Positions 28,878 to 39,301 of a stretch of DNA of 64,000 nt are shown piece by piece. The stretch is from contig NZ_JACZEP010000001.1 of the NCBI RefSeq assembly GCF_014863355.1, forward strand, positions 868,001-932,000. Reading direction: 5' to 3'. The position numbers were made by a program, and so were the translations under genes. Below the pieces are notes generated by a model. That model had not been told where the DNA came from. It saw only the letters and a list, made by a program, of their open reading frames with translations, and did not search any database. How positions within the stretch are numbered: the first letter of the stretch is position 1; every line of letters starts with the position of its first letter. Source of the stretch: Aminobacter carboxidus (GTDB taxonomy: Bacteria; Pseudomonadota; Alphaproteobacteria; Rhizobiales; Rhizobiaceae).

Positions 28878-29348
28878 TTAGCTGTCGCTGCGGCTGACCA
28901 CGGTGCCGAGCAGCAGGTCATGCAGCGTGCGCTTGCGGTCGGAAAATAGCGTGACCAGCAGCACCAGCGGCGTCAAAACGACGTTGCCGGCCCAGAACAA
29001 GACGGAGTGAACCACCGCCAACAGGCCATCGATTGGCCTGCCGTCCAGGCGGTCGAGGCGAATGCCCATCATGCGCATGCCGGTCGTTGCCTGGTTCGGC
29101 CCGCCGAGCGTCATCCAGATGTAAAGCAGGGCGACTGCAGGAAACAGGACGCCGAACAGCAGCCAGCCGAGGCCGAGCGTCAGGAGGCCGAGAAACAAGA
29201 TGACGATGGCGAAAGGGATCATCAGAAGACCGACGATCAGATAGTCGATCAGGAACGCCAGGATGCGACGCGTGCGCACGCCGTCATAGGCGCGGCTGTC
29301 GTCGAGCCTGCTGTTGATGATTTCGCCGTCCAGAACTCGTGCGGTCAT
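28878..29348 (-). CDS. RDD family membrane protein
   Basis: 156 residues from the ATG at 29348, which has a strong GAGGAAG ribosome binding site; the longer frame to 29441 is not needed. RDD hallmarks are visible: YDGVRTRRILAFLIDYLIVGLL (Arg and Asp in the first helix) and PNQATTGMRMMGIRLDRLDG after the second. The C-terminal DRKRTLHDLLLGTVVV-like element carries the final Asp. Three or four membrane helices are present. The role is unknown, with ion or solute movement proposed for some members. It sits between hemB and bpt on the same strand. Confidence 0.9.
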   Translation of the reverse strand: MTARVLDGEIINSRLDDSRAYDGVRTRRILAFLIDYLIVGLLMIPFAIVILFLGLLTLGLGWLLFGVLFPAVALLYIWMTLGGPNQATTGMRMMGIRLDRLDGRPIDGLLAVVHSVLFWAGNVVLTPLVLLVTLFSDRKRTLHDLLLGTVVSRSDS

Positions 29349-29464
29349 AGCTTCCTCAATTGGCGGACGAGATTGTCCGCGCAGGACTGCAAATGGGAAT
29401 TGCGGCGCCGGATTCAAGAATTCCGGCGCGATCTGGCGCAAATCCTCTCACAGAGAGCGCAGGC

Positions 29465-30496
<1,032 letters not shown>

Positions 30497-30634
30497 CGGC
30501 ATTCTCCGGCAATTGTGCAGTTTTTAGCATACCGGTTTGCCCAAGACCAAGATGCCGGATGGGACCTGCGGCATTGACGCACCCATGCGCTCCACATTAG
30601 CTCTGCACACCCAGCCTGAATGTGAGGGATTCCA

Positions 30635-31678
30635 GTGGACATCGACTTTGGCGGCGACGACGAAATCCGCTTCGAGCGCGCCGGAGCCGCCGGCATCGTC
30701 ACCCTGACGCGGCCGCAAGCGTTGAACGCACTGACCCACAAGATGGTTCTGGCGCTGTCGCGGGCGCTCACCGCATGGCAAGCCGACTCAAACGTCGTCA
30801 TCGTCATCGTCAAGGCCGAGGGCAGGGCGTTTTCCGCTGGCGGTGACATCCTGCATGTCTATCACGCCGGTCTCGCCGGCAACCCGCCAGTCGACTTCTT
30901 CGCCGACGAGTACCGACTCAACGCCCAGATCCAGCGTTTTCCGAAACCCTACCTCTCGCTGATCGACGGCATCGTCATGGGCGGTGGCGTCGGCCTCTCG
31001 TTTCACGGCTCGCATCGGGTGCTGACCGAAAATGCGCAGTTCGCCATGCCCGAAGTCGGCATCGGCTTTTTCCCCGATGTCGGCGGCAGCCATCTTTTGC
31101 CCGACCTCGGCGGCCATTTCGGCATGTATCTGGCGCTGACGGGCAACAGGATCCGCTATGGCGACGCGCTGTGGTCAGGCCTCGCAACGCACACGATTTC
31201 GGCGGACGGGCAGGTCGGGCTTCTCGAGCGCCTGTGCGAAACCGGCGAGCCCGAAGCGATGCTGCGCAATTTCTTCCGTCCAGCCAAGCGCGAGACCGAG
31301 CGGGAAACACTGGAGGCCATCGCCAGGCATTTTTCCGCTCCGACGCTGTCGGATGTCATCGCAAGCCTGGAAACGGACGCCAGCGAGTTCGCCAAAAAGA
31401 CACTTGCGACCATCCTGTCGCGTTCGCCCACCAGCCTGTCCGTCGCCTTCCGGCAGGTCAGGGCGGGCCTGACCATGTCGATGGACGACTGCATGCGGAT
31501 GGAGTTCCGCATCCTGAACCGGATGCTGGCCGGTCGCGACTTCTATGAAGGCATCCGCGCCGTGCTCATCGACAAGGGTTCGACCCCGCAATGGCAGCCG
31601 GCGCGACTCGAAGATGTCGATCCCCTCGACATCGGTCGCTACTTCGAAACGCTTGGCGACAGGGAACTTGCCCTGTGA
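30635..31678 (+). CDS. Enoyl-CoA hydratase/isomerase family protein, 3-hydroxyisobutyryl-CoA hydrolase type
   Basis: 347 residues from a GTG at 30635 with GAGGG upstream. The crotonase fold is shown by IVTLTRPQALNALT, the first oxyanion-hole region GRAFSAGGDILHVY, and the second, DGIVMGGGVGLSFHGSHRVLTEN. MPEVGIGFFPDVGGSHLLPDLGG is typical of HIBYL-CoA hydrolases of valine breakdown, as is the long C-terminal part ending LEDVDPLDIGRYFE. Length (about 350) also fits that group rather than ordinary hydratases (about 260). It overlaps the next gene by four bases (GTGA). Confidence 0.9.
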   Translation: MDIDFGGDDEIRFERAGAAGIVTLTRPQALNALTHKMVLALSRALTAWQADSNVVIVIVKAEGRAFSAGGDILHVYHAGLAGNPPVDFFADEYRLNAQIQRFPKPYLSLIDGIVMGGGVGLSFHGSHRVLTENAQFAMPEVGIGFFPDVGGSHLLPDLGGHFGMYLALTGNRIRYGDALWSGLATHTISADGQVGLLERLCETGEPEAMLRNFFRPAKRETERETLEAIARHFSAPTLSDVIASLETDASEFAKKTLATILSRSPTSLSVAFRQVRAGLTMSMDDCMRMEFRILNRMLAGRDFYEGIRAVLIDKGSTPQWQPARLEDVDPLDIGRYFETLGDRELAL

Positions 31679-32097
31679 GTGACAGTGCAAGCCACCTGCG
31701 CGAGATGCATCCTTCGGCGATCGAGAGCGCCTTCGCCTTGTTCCTGCGCGTGGTGGCTGGCTATTGCCTGCTGTTCGGCATCCTCTACTGGGTTCGTCTC
31801 ATCGGTGTCTATGACGGCCCACTCTGGCGTTTCGACCTGATGCCGATCCATTGGCAGGTCGCGGCGGTGACACTGTCGGCGTTTTTCCCCTTCGCCGCGA
31901 TTGGCCTGTGGATGTTGTCATCCTGGGGGCCGGTCATCTGGTTCATCTGCGCCATGACCGAAGTCGCGATGTATGCAGGTTTCCCCGAACTGTTCGGCAA
32001 CAGGCCACTGATCGTTGTCTCCCACATCGTGGTGGCCTTGATCTATGCGGCCTTCCGCATTGTCCTGCACCTGAAAAGGCGCCGCGCCGCGCACTAG
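31675..32097 (+). CDS. Small four-helix membrane protein (DUF6163-like)
   Basis: 140 residues from a GTG overlapping the previous stop. There are four hydrophobic segments at about residues 18-38, 58-78, 84-104 and 112-132, and a basic tail (LKRRRAAH). The charged loop reads IGVYDGPLWRFDLMPIHW. I believe it belongs to the rhizobial family DUF6163, but could not check. It lies between the hydratase and ldtR, an arrangement I recall from other Rhizobiales, so it may be linked to cell-envelope control. Confidence 0.75.
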   Translation: MSDSASHLREMHPSAIESAFALFLRVVAGYCLLFGILYWVRLIGVYDGPLWRFDLMPIHWQVAAVTLSAFFPFAAIGLWMLSSWGPVIWFICAMTEVAMYAGFPELFGNRPLIVVSHIVVALIYAAFRIVLHLKRRRAAH

Positions 32098-32159
32098 CAA
32101 TGCTTTCAGCGCGTTGGCGGGCACTCCGTAAAATACAAGGTTAATTATTCTTACTCGGA

Positions 32160-32177
32160 AGGGTTTTCATTAACCCT
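32160..32177. promoter_or_regulatory. Inverted repeat upstream of ldtR
   Basis: AGGGTT-ttcatt-AACCCT, perfect 6-bp arms in the AT-rich 214-bp region before ldtR (arm end to ATG: 134 bp). It may be a regulator site for ldtR or the end of the upstream transcript. Confidence 0.3.
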
Positions 32178-32311
32178 CTTTCGAAACCAGTGGCTGGTAA
32201 GCCCTTGTTAAGCCTGACGTTTAAGTCGAATTTTATGGGTATTCGATAAGTTCGCGATCAAGGTGACATCAAACAAAAAAGTCACCAGGCGAAAACAGAG
32301 AGGCAAAGACA

Positions 32312-32827
32312 ATGATCAATTCGCGTCAGGTGGCCAAGCCCGCCATGGTTTCCGAGGACCGTAACGAAGCGATCCGTTCGCTTTACATGGAATCTCTGCA
32401 GCTTGTTGAAAGACTTCATCGTCGTCTTCTTGACGTTATCAAGGATGAGTTCGATCGCAACGGCCGCAGCGACATCAATGCGATCCAGGCTCTGCTGCTC
32501 TTCAACATCGGCAATGCAGAACTGACCGCCGGCGAATTGCGCTCACGCGGCTACTATCTCGGCTCGAACGTCTCCTACAACCTCAAGAAGCTAGTCGAGC
32601 TCGGCTTCATCAATCACCAGCGCTCGCGCATCGACCGCCGCTCGGTCCGTGTCAGCCTGACGCCGAAGGGCCAGGATGTGGCCGAGGTGGTTGCCGGCCT
32701 CTATGACCGTCATGTCGGTTCGATCGAGCATGTCGGCGGCATCAATACCGACGAGTTCAAGCAGATGAACCGCGCCTTGCAGCGCCTCGACCGCTTCTGG
32801 AACGACACCATCGCTTACCGGATGTGA
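32312..32827 (+). CDS. ldtR: MarR family transcriptional regulator LdtR
   Basis: 171 residues with a MarR-type winged helix. The recognition region is DINAIQALLLFNIGNAELTAGELRSRGYYLGSNVSYNLKKLVELGFI, and the wing is RSRIDRRSVRVSLTPKG. It is a homologue of LdtR described in Liberibacter and Sinorhizobium, which controls the L,D-transpeptidase gene ldtP and osmotic-stress tolerance. The predicted target gene lies directly downstream here, separated by an intrinsic terminator. AGAGAGGCAAAG precedes the ATG. Confidence 0.92.
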   Translation: MINSRQVAKPAMVSEDRNEAIRSLYMESLQLVERLHRRLLDVIKDEFDRNGRSDINAIQALLLFNIGNAELTAGELRSRGYYLGSNVSYNLKKLVELGFINHQRSRIDRRSVRVSLTPKGQDVAEVVAGLYDRHVGSIEHVGGINTDEFKQMNRALQRLDRFWNDTIAYRM

Positions 32828-32862
32828 GCATTTCTGCCTGAAAAGGAACGACCTCCAGTCGC

Positions 32863-32900
32863 AGAGCCGGTTGCAGAAATGCACCGGCTCTTCCTTTTTT
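32863..32900 (+). terminator. Intrinsic terminator after ldtR
   Basis: AGAGCCGGT/ACCGGCTCT, perfect 9-bp stem with an 11-base loop, then TCCTTTTTT. Confidence 0.92.
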
Positions 32901-33137
32901 AGCTCAAGGCATGGCGATAGAAGCAGGCCCAGCCATGTTGCCGCCATATTCGAATGACTAACGGGAAGCTGTGATGTGCCAGATCTGCCTGTTCGGCCGT
33001 CAGCAACCCGTGCGATGAAGGCGCGTTTCACGCCTTGGTGATGCCGGGTTATGGTTGGCTAATTGTTAAGCATGGCCGTCATATCGTCGCGGGAGATTTC
33101 CTGCCGGTTGAGTTGCGCGAATATGTCTGGAACGTCC

Positions 33138-34391
33138 ATGAAAACTAGCCGCCGTTTCTTTCTCACCGGTGCCGGCGCGATCGCCATGGCAGCCTTGTCG
33201 GGTGCCGCCAGCGCTCAGGACGTGATCGGCGAAGTTCTCGGTTCGTCGCGCCGCGGCAATTGGGACGACCAGTTCGATGCCCGCGTCAGCCAGGGCGCCA
33301 AGGTTGCCAGCACGCTGCCGGTTTTCACGTCGCAGACCGCCGCTTTCACCCAGCAGGCGATAGGCCAGTATCAGAACATCGTCGCCCAGGGCGGTTGGCC
33401 GATCGTTCCGGCCACCAAGAAGCTCAGGCTCGGCGTCGAGGATCCCGATGTCCAGGTGCTGCGCAAGCGCCTGATGGTATCGGGCGACCTGTCGGCGCGC
33501 GCGGGCCTTTCCGATTCGTTCGACACCTATGTCGATGCCGCCTTGAAGCGCTTCCAGGCACGCCACGGTCTGCCGGACGACGGCGTGATGGGCCAGTACA
33601 CTTATGCGGCGATGAACATCAGCGCCCAGATTCGCCTTGGCCAGCTTGAGACCAATCTCGGTCGCATCCAGGCGCAGGCCGGCACGCTCGGCCAGCGTTA
33701 TGTCAACGTCAACATTCCGGCCGCCCAGGTCGAAGCGGTTGAAAACGACCGCGTCGTGCTGCGCCACACGGCGATCGTCGGCAAGGTCGACCGCCAGTCG
33801 CCGATCGTCAATTCGAAGATCAACGAGATCGTCGTCAACCCGTATTGGAATGCGCCGGTGTCGATCGTCCGCAAGGACATCATTCCGCTGATGCGAAAGA
33901 ATCCGAACTATCTGACCGACAACAAGATCCGCCTGTTTGCGCCCGATGGCAGCGAAGTCGATCCGATGAATGTCGACTGGTCGACGGAAGAGGCGGCGAA
34001 GTACCGTTTCCGCCAGGATCCCGGCGCCAACAACGCCATGGCTTCGGTCAAGATCAACTTCCCGAGCCCGGATGGCGTCTACATGCACGACACGCCGCAG
34101 CAGAGCCTGTTCGGCAAGCTGATGCGCTTCGACTCCTCGGGCTGCGTCCGCGTCCAGAACGTGCGCGACCTGGTCACCTGGATCCTGCGTGACACGCCCG
34201 GTTGGAGCCGCTCGCACTTCGAGCAGACGATCAAGTCGGGCGAAAACACCCCGATTCCTGTCACTAACCCGGTGCCGGTCTACTTCACCTATGTCTCGGC
34301 CTGGTCGACGGGCGATGGTGTCGTGCAGTTCCGCGACGACATCTATGGCCTCGACGGCGTCGACGAGCTGCAGATCACCTCGGCTCTCTGA
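33138..34391 (+). CDS. ldtP: L,D-transpeptidase with peptidoglycan-binding domain (LdtP)
   Basis: 417 residues from the ATG at 33138; an ATG at 33123 would add five residues. The N-terminus is a Tat-type signal (SRRFFLTGAGAIAM...). A peptidoglycan-binding domain spans about residues 96-165 (DPDVQVLRKRL ... YVDAALKRFQARHGLPDDGVMG). The YkuD catalytic domain spans about 188-350, with His317 in YMHDTP and Cys336 in SSGCVRVQN. It forms 3-3 cross-links or attaches proteins to peptidoglycan in the periplasm. Regulation by the adjacent LdtR is expected from work in related species. Confidence 0.94.
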   Translation: MKTSRRFFLTGAGAIAMAALSGAASAQDVIGEVLGSSRRGNWDDQFDARVSQGAKVASTLPVFTSQTAAFTQQAIGQYQNIVAQGGWPIVPATKKLRLGVEDPDVQVLRKRLMVSGDLSARAGLSDSFDTYVDAALKRFQARHGLPDDGVMGQYTYAAMNISAQIRLGQLETNLGRIQAQAGTLGQRYVNVNIPAAQVEAVENDRVVLRHTAIVGKVDRQSPIVNSKINEIVVNPYWNAPVSIVRKDIIPLMRKNPNYLTDNKIRLFAPDGSEVDPMNVDWSTEEAAKYRFRQDPGANNAMASVKINFPSPDGVYMHDTPQQSLFGKLMRFDSSGCVRVQNVRDLVTWILRDTPGWSRSHFEQTIKSGENTPIPVTNPVPVYFTYVSAWSTGDGVVQFRDDIYGLDGVDELQITSAL

Positions 34392-34411
34392 TCGAGCCAT
34401 AGCGAACAGTC

Positions 34412-34440
34412 AAAGGCCGTCCTACGGGGCGGCCTTTTTC
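34412..34440 (+). terminator. Intrinsic terminator after ldtP
   Basis: AAAGGCCG-tcctacgggg-CGGCCTTT stem followed by TTC. Confidence 0.85.
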
Positions 34441-34570
34441 GTTGCGGCTATTCTTTTGGCGCAAAGCGACCATGAAATTTCGCGCGGCAAACGTGGCGAC
34501 GCTGGGGCAAGTGTGTTAATGCGCGCCGAACCTCCCCGATGCCCCCTCCGGACAGCAAGGATCTTTCGCC

Positions 34571-35872
34571 ATGGCCGCTTCGAAACAACTCGAATCCTTC
34601 TTTGGAACCCCGCTCGAGGAGGCCGATCCGGAAATCTTCGGCTCGATCCGCAATGAGCTTGGCCGCCAGCGCCACGAGATCGAGCTGATCGCCTCGGAAA
34701 ACATCGTTTCCCGCGCTGTGCTCGAGGCGCAGGGCTCGATCATGACCAACAAATATGCCGAGGGTTATCCGGGCAAGCGCTACTATGGCGGCTGTCAGTT
34801 CGTCGACGTCGCCGAGGAGCTCGCCATCGAGCGCGCCAAGAAGCTGTTCGACTGCAAGTTCGCCAACGTCCAGCCGAACTCCGGCAGCCAGATGAACCAG
34901 GCGGTGTTCCTGGCGCTGCTGCAGCCGGGCGACACCTTCATGGGCCTCGACTTGAATTCGGGCGGCCACCTGACCCACGGTTCGCCGGTCAACATGTCCG
35001 GCAAATGGTTCAAGGTCGTCTCCTATGGCGTGCGCAAAGATGACAATCTGCTCGACATGGACGAGGTCGCGCGCCTTGCCCGCGAGAACAAGCCGAAGCT
35101 GATCCTCGCCGGCGGCACCGCCTATTCGCGCATCTGGGACTGGAAGCGCTTTCGCGAGATCGCCGATGAGGTCGGTGCCTATCTGATGGTCGACATGGCC
35201 CACATCGCTGGCCTGGTTGCCGGCGGCGTGCATCCCTCGCCACTGCCGCACGCCCATGTCGTCACCACCACCACGCACAAGTCGCTGCGCGGCCCGCGTG
35301 GCGGCATGATCCTGACCAATGACGAAGACATCGCCAAGAAGATGAACTCGGCCGTGTTCCCTGGCCTGCAGGGTGGCCCGCTGATGCACGTCATCGCCGC
35401 CAAGGCGGTTGCTTTCGGCGAAGCGCTGAAGCCTGAGTTCAAGACCTACGCGGCAAATGTCGTTGCCAACGCCAAGGCGCTGGCCGCGAGCCTCAAGGAT
35501 ACCGGCCTCGACATCGTTTCAGGCGGCACCGACAACCATCTGATGCTTGTCGACCTGCGTCCCAAGAACGCCACCGGCAAGCGCGCCGAGGCAGCTCTTG
35601 GCCGCGCCAACATCACCTGCAACAAGAACGGCATTCCCTTCGACCCGGAAAAGCCGTTCGTCACCTCGGGCGTCCGTCTCGGCACCCCGGCCGGTACGAC
35701 GCGTGGCTTCGGCGAGGCCGAGTTCCGCGAGATCGGCCAGCTGATCACCGAAGTGCTCGACGGCCTCAAGGTCGCCAATTCGGATGAAGGCAACGCAGCC
35801 GTCGAAGCGGCGGTCAAACAGAAGGTCGTCAGCCTGACCGATCGCTTCCCGCTCTATCCTTATCTCGGCTAA
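34571..35872 (+). CDS. glyA: Serine hydroxymethyltransferase
   Basis: 433 residues. A PLP enzyme that converts serine and tetrahydrofolate into glycine and 5,10-methylene-THF, the main one-carbon source. PLP is bound by Lys237 in [14 protein letters not shown]. Other signatures are [26 protein letters not shown] and [18 protein letters not shown] lies 10 bases before the ATG. It precedes nrdR-ribD-ribE-ribH but is separated from them by a hairpin, so it is probably its own transcript. Confidence 0.98.
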   Translation: MAASKQLESFFGTPLEEADPEIFGSIRNELGRQRHEIELIASENIVSRAVLEAQGSIMTNKYAEGYPGKRYYGGCQFVDVAEELAIERAKKLFDCKFANVQPNSGSQMNQAVFLALLQPGDTFMGLDLNSGGHLTHGSPVNMSGKWFKVVSYGVRKDDNLLDMDEVARLARENKPKLILAGGTAYSRIWDWKRFREIADEVGAYLMVDMAHIAGLVAGGVHPSPLPHAHVVTTTTHKSLRGPRGGMILTNDEDIAKKMNSAVFPGLQGGPLMHVIAAKAVAFGEALKPEFKTYAANVVANAKALAASLKDTGLDIVSGGTDNHLMLVDLRPKNATGKRAEAALGRANITCNKNGIPFDPEKPFVTSGVRLGTPAGTTRGFGEAEFREIGQLITEVLDGLKVANSDEGNAAVEAAVKQKVVSLTDRFPLYPYLG

Positions 35873-35916
35873 GCATCCCTTAGCTTGGCGGGGGCCAGAA
35901 AAGGCCTTCACAATTC

Positions 35917-35957
35917 GAAGCCCCATGCTGGTCGTCCCGGCATGGGGCTTCTGCTTT
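35917..35957 (+). terminator. Intrinsic terminator after glyA
   Basis: GAAGCCCCATGC/GCATGGGGCTTC, perfect 12-bp stem with an 11-base loop; followed by TGCTTTT, so the T-run is modest. Confidence 0.75.
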
Positions 35958-36013
35958 TGGGGATGATGCATTAAGCCTTTCCCGGTCGAGGATTCGAATG
36001 ACAAGGCTGAACG

Positions 36014-36478
36014 ATGCGTTGCCCCTATTGCCAGTCTGAAGACACGCAAGTGAAGGACTCCCGTCCTGCAGAGGACGGGGCGGCGATCCGTCGCCGGCGC
36101 ATCTGCCCGGTCTGCGGTGGCCGCTTTACCACCTTCGAGCGTGTCCAGCTGCGCGACCTGGTCGTGCTCAAGAAGACCGGCCGCAAGGTGCCGTTCGACC
36201 GTGACAAGCTGGCCCGTTCGGTCGAGATCGCGGTGCGCAAGCGCAATGTCGATCCCGAACGTATCGAGCGCGCCGTGACCGGCATCGTGCGCCAACTTGA
36301 AAGCTCCGGCGAAACCGAGATTCCGTCCGGCGAAATCGGCCGCCTCGTGATGGAGGCGCTGAAGACGCTCGACGATGTCGCTTATGTGCGCTTCGCCTCG
36401 GTCTATCGCAATTTCCGCGAGGCCAAGGATTTCCATGATGTGCTGGGGGAGCTCAAGGGCGACGAGGACGCCGGTTGA
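36014..36478 (+). CDS. nrdR: Transcriptional repressor NrdR
   Basis: 154 residues. An N-terminal zinc ribbon has cysteines at 3, 6, 31 and 34 (MRCPYC...[10 protein letters not shown]), followed by an ATP-cone domain (about 49-139) beginning [20 protein letters not shown]. It represses ribonucleotide reductase operons according to the bound ATP/dATP. Grouping with glyA and the riboflavin genes is common in alphaproteobacteria. The next gene starts three bases after its stop, so it is the first gene of the ribD operon. Confidence 0.97.
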   Translation: MRCPYCQSEDTQVKDSRPAEDGAAIRRRRICPVCGGRFTTFERVQLRDLVVLKKTGRKVPFDRDKLARSVEIAVRKRNVDPERIERAVTGIVRQLESSGETEIPSGEIGRLVMEALKTLDDVAYVRFASVYRNFREAKDFHDVLGELKGDEDAG

Positions 36479-36481
36479 ACG

Positions 36482-37606
36482 ATGGCCAGCAGCAGTGCAT
36501 TTGAACAAGACAGGATTGATCGCCGCTACATCGCAGCTGCCCTCAGGCTGTCGCGCAAGCATCTCGGACTGACCTCTACCAATCCGGCAGTCGGCACCCT
36601 CATCGTCCGCGACGACGGCAATGGCCCGGTCATCATCGGGCGCGGCGTCACCGCCATTGGCGGGCGCCCGCATGCTGAAGCCGAAGCGCTTGCCGAAGCG
36701 GGCGAACTGGCGCGCGGCGCCACTGCCTATGTCACGCTCGAGCCTTGCGCCCACCACGGCCGCACGCCGCCTTGCGCCAATGCGCTGGTCACTGCCGGCA
36801 TTGTTCGCGTCGTCGGAGCAGCCGCAGATCCGGATCCGCGTGTTTCCGGCAAGGGCTACGCAATCCTTCGCAGTGCCGGCATCGAGGTCAAGGAAGGCGT
36901 GCTTGCCCGCGAAGCCGCCGATCAGCTTGCCGGCTACATGAATCGTTCGATGAGAAAGCGTCCGGAAGTGATTCTGAAGCTTGCGCTTTCCGCCGATGGC
37001 ATGATCGGCCGCCGCGGCGAGGGACAGATCGGTATCACCGGCGAGATCGCCCGGCGCCAGGTCCATGTCATGCGCGCCGAATGCGATGCCATCCTGATCG
37101 GCATCGGCACCGCCATATCAGACGATCCCGAGCTCACCGTTCGGCTGCCCGGAATGCGTAGCCGTTCGCCGGCGCGTATCGTGCTCGACAGGCTCGCACG
37201 GCTGCCTGCGACCTCGAAGCTTGCGCGCTCGGCCAGTGACGTGCCGGTTCTGGTCGCCGCCTGTTCGGAGAGCCCCGCCGCCAACAAGGCCGAACTGGAG
37301 CGCGCCGGCGTGAAACTCCTGGCGACCGAGACTTATGGCGGCCGCGTCGCACTTCCTGAATTGCTCGAGGACCTGGGCAACCAGGGCATGTCGCGGATCA
37401 TCGTCGAGGGCGGTGCTGACACGGCGCGTGCCTTCCTCGACGAGGGCATGGTCGACCGCATCGCACTGTTCTACGGCCCCGAGGCCATCGGCTCCGATGG
37501 TATTGCAGCCCCCATTGGTCGCGACCATATACCGGCAGGGTTCGAGCTGGTGCGCGAGGCGCGCTACGGCGAGGACAGCTTCGCCGAATGGATAAGGGAA
37601 ATCTGA
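36482..37606 (+). CDS. ribD: Bifunctional diaminohydroxyphosphoribosylaminopyrimidine deaminase / 5-amino-6-(5-phosphoribosylamino)uracil reductase
   Basis: 374 residues carrying out the second and third steps of riboflavin synthesis. The deaminase domain (1-150) has the zinc site His64-Ala-Glu66 (GGRPHAEAEAL) and Cys89/Cys98 in EPCAHHGRTPPC. The reductase domain (about 155-374) begins RPEVILKLALSADGMIG and contains MSRIIVEGGADTARAF, the NADPH-site motif. The substrate loop reads TSTNPAVG where TNPNVG is more usual. The last base of the stop is the first base of the ribE start (TGATG). Confidence 0.97.
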   Translation: MASSSAFEQDRIDRRYIAAALRLSRKHLGLTSTNPAVGTLIVRDDGNGPVIIGRGVTAIGGRPHAEAEALAEAGELARGATAYVTLEPCAHHGRTPPCANALVTAGIVRVVGAAADPDPRVSGKGYAILRSAGIEVKEGVLAREAADQLAGYMNRSMRKRPEVILKLALSADGMIGRRGEGQIGITGEIARRQVHVMRAECDAILIGIGTAISDDPELTVRLPGMRSRSPARIVLDRLARLPATSKLARSASDVPVLVAACSESPAANKAELERAGVKLLATETYGGRVALPELLEDLGNQGMSRIIVEGGADTARAFLDEGMVDRIALFYGPEAIGSDGIAAPIGRDHIPAGFELVREARYGEDSFAEWIREI

Positions 37607-38223
37607 TGTTTACCGGGATCGTCACCGACGTGGGTACAGTCGCGTCTGCAGCCCAGCTTGACCAGGGCGTGCGTCTGCGCATCGACACCGTCTATGATCC
37701 CAAGACCATCGACATCGGTGCCTCGATTTCCTGTTCGGGCGTCTGCCTGACTGTGGTCACGCTGCCGGAAGCAACGTCCAATGCCCGCTGGTTCGAGGTC
37801 GAGGCCTGGGAAGAGGCACTGCGCCTGACCACGGCGAGCGAATGGAAGGCGGGACAGAAGATCAACCTCGAGCGCGCGCTCAAGATCGGCGACGAGCTCG
37901 GCGGCCACATCGTTTCGGGTCATATCGACGGCATGGCCGAGATCGTCGCGCGCGAGGACGAAGGCGAGGCGGTACGCTTCCGCCTGGAAGCGCCGCGCGA
38001 ACTGGCCAGGTTCATCGCGCCCAAGGGGTCGGTTGCACTCGATGGCACCTCACTGACCGTCAACAAGGTCGAAGGCACCCGCTTCGATGTGCTGCTGATC
38101 CATCATTCGCTGCAGGTGACGACCTGGGGCGAGCGCAAGGTCGGCGACCGGGTCAATCTCGAGATCGATACCATGGCGCGTTATGCGGCGCGACTCGCCG
38201 AGGCGGCCAGGGAAGGGCTCTGA
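37606..38223 (+). CDS. ribE: Riboflavin synthase, alpha subunit
   Basis: 205 residues. It dismutates two 6,7-dimethyl-8-ribityllumazine molecules to riboflavin. The diagnostic MFTGIVTDVG start is present, and the two lumazine-binding half repeats are visible: SCSGVCLTVV (first) and ALDGTSLTVNKVEG (second). GGHIVSGHIDG begins the second half. The gene overlaps ribD by one base, and ribH follows after 116 bp. Confidence 0.97.
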   Translation: MFTGIVTDVGTVASAAQLDQGVRLRIDTVYDPKTIDIGASISCSGVCLTVVTLPEATSNARWFEVEAWEEALRLTTASEWKAGQKINLERALKIGDELGGHIVSGHIDGMAEIVAREDEGEAVRFRLEAPRELARFIAPKGSVALDGTSLTVNKVEGTRFDVLLIHHSLQVTTWGERKVGDRVNLEIDTMARYAARLAEAAREGL

Positions 38224-38339
38224 CGCGAGGCACCAACCGCGGGTCTTTTGGACAGCGGTTTCCTGCCACAGTGCTTAACACTCCGCTTGCGAACTCACCC
38301 GGTTCGGCCTAAGTCAGCCGCTCCTGCCGGAGATTTTAC

Positions 38340-38804
38340 ATGGCCAACGACAAGAAACTGAAGCTCCTCATCGTCGAGGCGCGCTTTTACGACGACCTCT
38401 CGGACGCGCTGCTGGACGGCGCCAAGGCCGCCCTCGACGCTGCCGGCGCAGCCTACGACGTGGTCACCGTTCCCGGAGCGCTCGAAATCCCGGCTGTGAT
38501 CTCGTTCGCGCTCGATGCAGCCGATGACGAAGGCACCGAGTATGACGGTTATGTCGCGCTCGGCACCGTCATCCGTGGCGAAACCTATCACTTCGACATC
38601 GTCGCCAATGAATCCTGCCGCGCGATCATGGACCTGTCGGTCGCGGAATCGATCGCAGTTGGCAATGGCATCCTGACCGTCGAAAACGACGACCAGGCCT
38701 GGGCACGTGCCCGCCGCACCGAAGGTGACAAGGGTGGCTTTGCCGCGCGTGCAGCCCTCACTATGATCGCCATACGCGAAAAACTCGGAGCAGCCCGCTC
38801 GTGA
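38340..38804 (+). CDS. ribH: 6,7-dimethyl-8-ribityllumazine synthase
   Basis: 154 residues. It condenses 5-amino-6-ribitylaminouracil with 3,4-dihydroxy-2-butanone 4-phosphate. Substrate-site elements are [32 protein letters not shown], and [21 protein letters not shown] with the catalytic His. The C-terminal [19 protein letters not shown] completes the fold. It overlaps nusB by four bases. The order ribH-nusB is typical for proteobacteria. Confidence 0.97.
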   Translation: MANDKKLKLLIVEARFYDDLSDALLDGAKAALDAAGAAYDVVTVPGALEIPAVISFALDAADDEGTEYDGYVALGTVIRGETYHFDIVANESCRAIMDLSVAESIAVGNGILTVENDDQAWARARRTEGDKGGFAARAALTMIAIREKLGAARS

Positions 38805-39301
38805 CGTCTCCTGAAGATAACGGCCAGCCGCCCGTCCGCCACGCCAACAAGCGCGGTGCTGCCCGCCTGGCCGCCGTCCAGGCCCTGTACCAGATGGACG
38901 TCGCCGGCAGCGGCCTGCTCGAAATCACCGCTGAATACGAGGCGTTTCGCCTTGGCAAGGAAGTCGACGGCGCGCTCTACCGCGAAGCCGATGCCCAGTG
39001 GTTCCGCGCCATCCTCGCCGGCGTCGTCGAAAACCAGAAGTTTGTCGATCCCGTCATTCGCGAGGCCTTGACCGAGGACTGGCCACTGTCGCGGCTCGAT
39101 TCGACGCTGCGCGCCATCCTGCGTGCCGGCGTCTATGAACTGATGAAGCGCCAGGACGTGCCCGTGGCGGTGATCGTCTCGGAATATGTCGACATCGCCA
39201 AGGCTTTCTATGCCGACGACGAGCCCAAGCTCGTCAATGCGGTGCTCGACCGTGTCTCGCGTAAGCTGCGCGGCGAAGGTAAGGGCAAGGACGCGCTATG
39301 A
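38801..39301 (+). CDS. nusB: Transcription antitermination factor NusB
   Basis: 166 residues from a GTG overlapping the ribH stop. An all-helical RNA-binding protein that works with NusE (S10) at boxA in rRNA operons. [21 protein letters not shown] opens the fold. [22 protein letters not shown] and [34 protein letters not shown] are the conserved C-terminal helices. It overlaps the following MFS gene by four bases (ATGA), so the MFS gene shares the transcript. Confidence 0.97.
   Translation: MTSPEDNGQPPVRHANKRGAARLAAVQALYQMDVAGSGLLEITAEYEAFRLGKEVDGALYREADAQWFRAILAGVVENQKFVDPVIREALTEDWPLSRLDSTLRAILRAGVYELMKRQDVPVAVIVSEYVDIAKAFYADDEPKLVNAVLDRVSRKLRGEGKGKDAL

Noticed and set aside
38224-38339. 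FMN riboswitch in the riboflavin operon
   Set aside because: The 116-bp gap between ribE and ribH lacks the conserved RFN element boxes; no such element precedes nrdR-ribD either.
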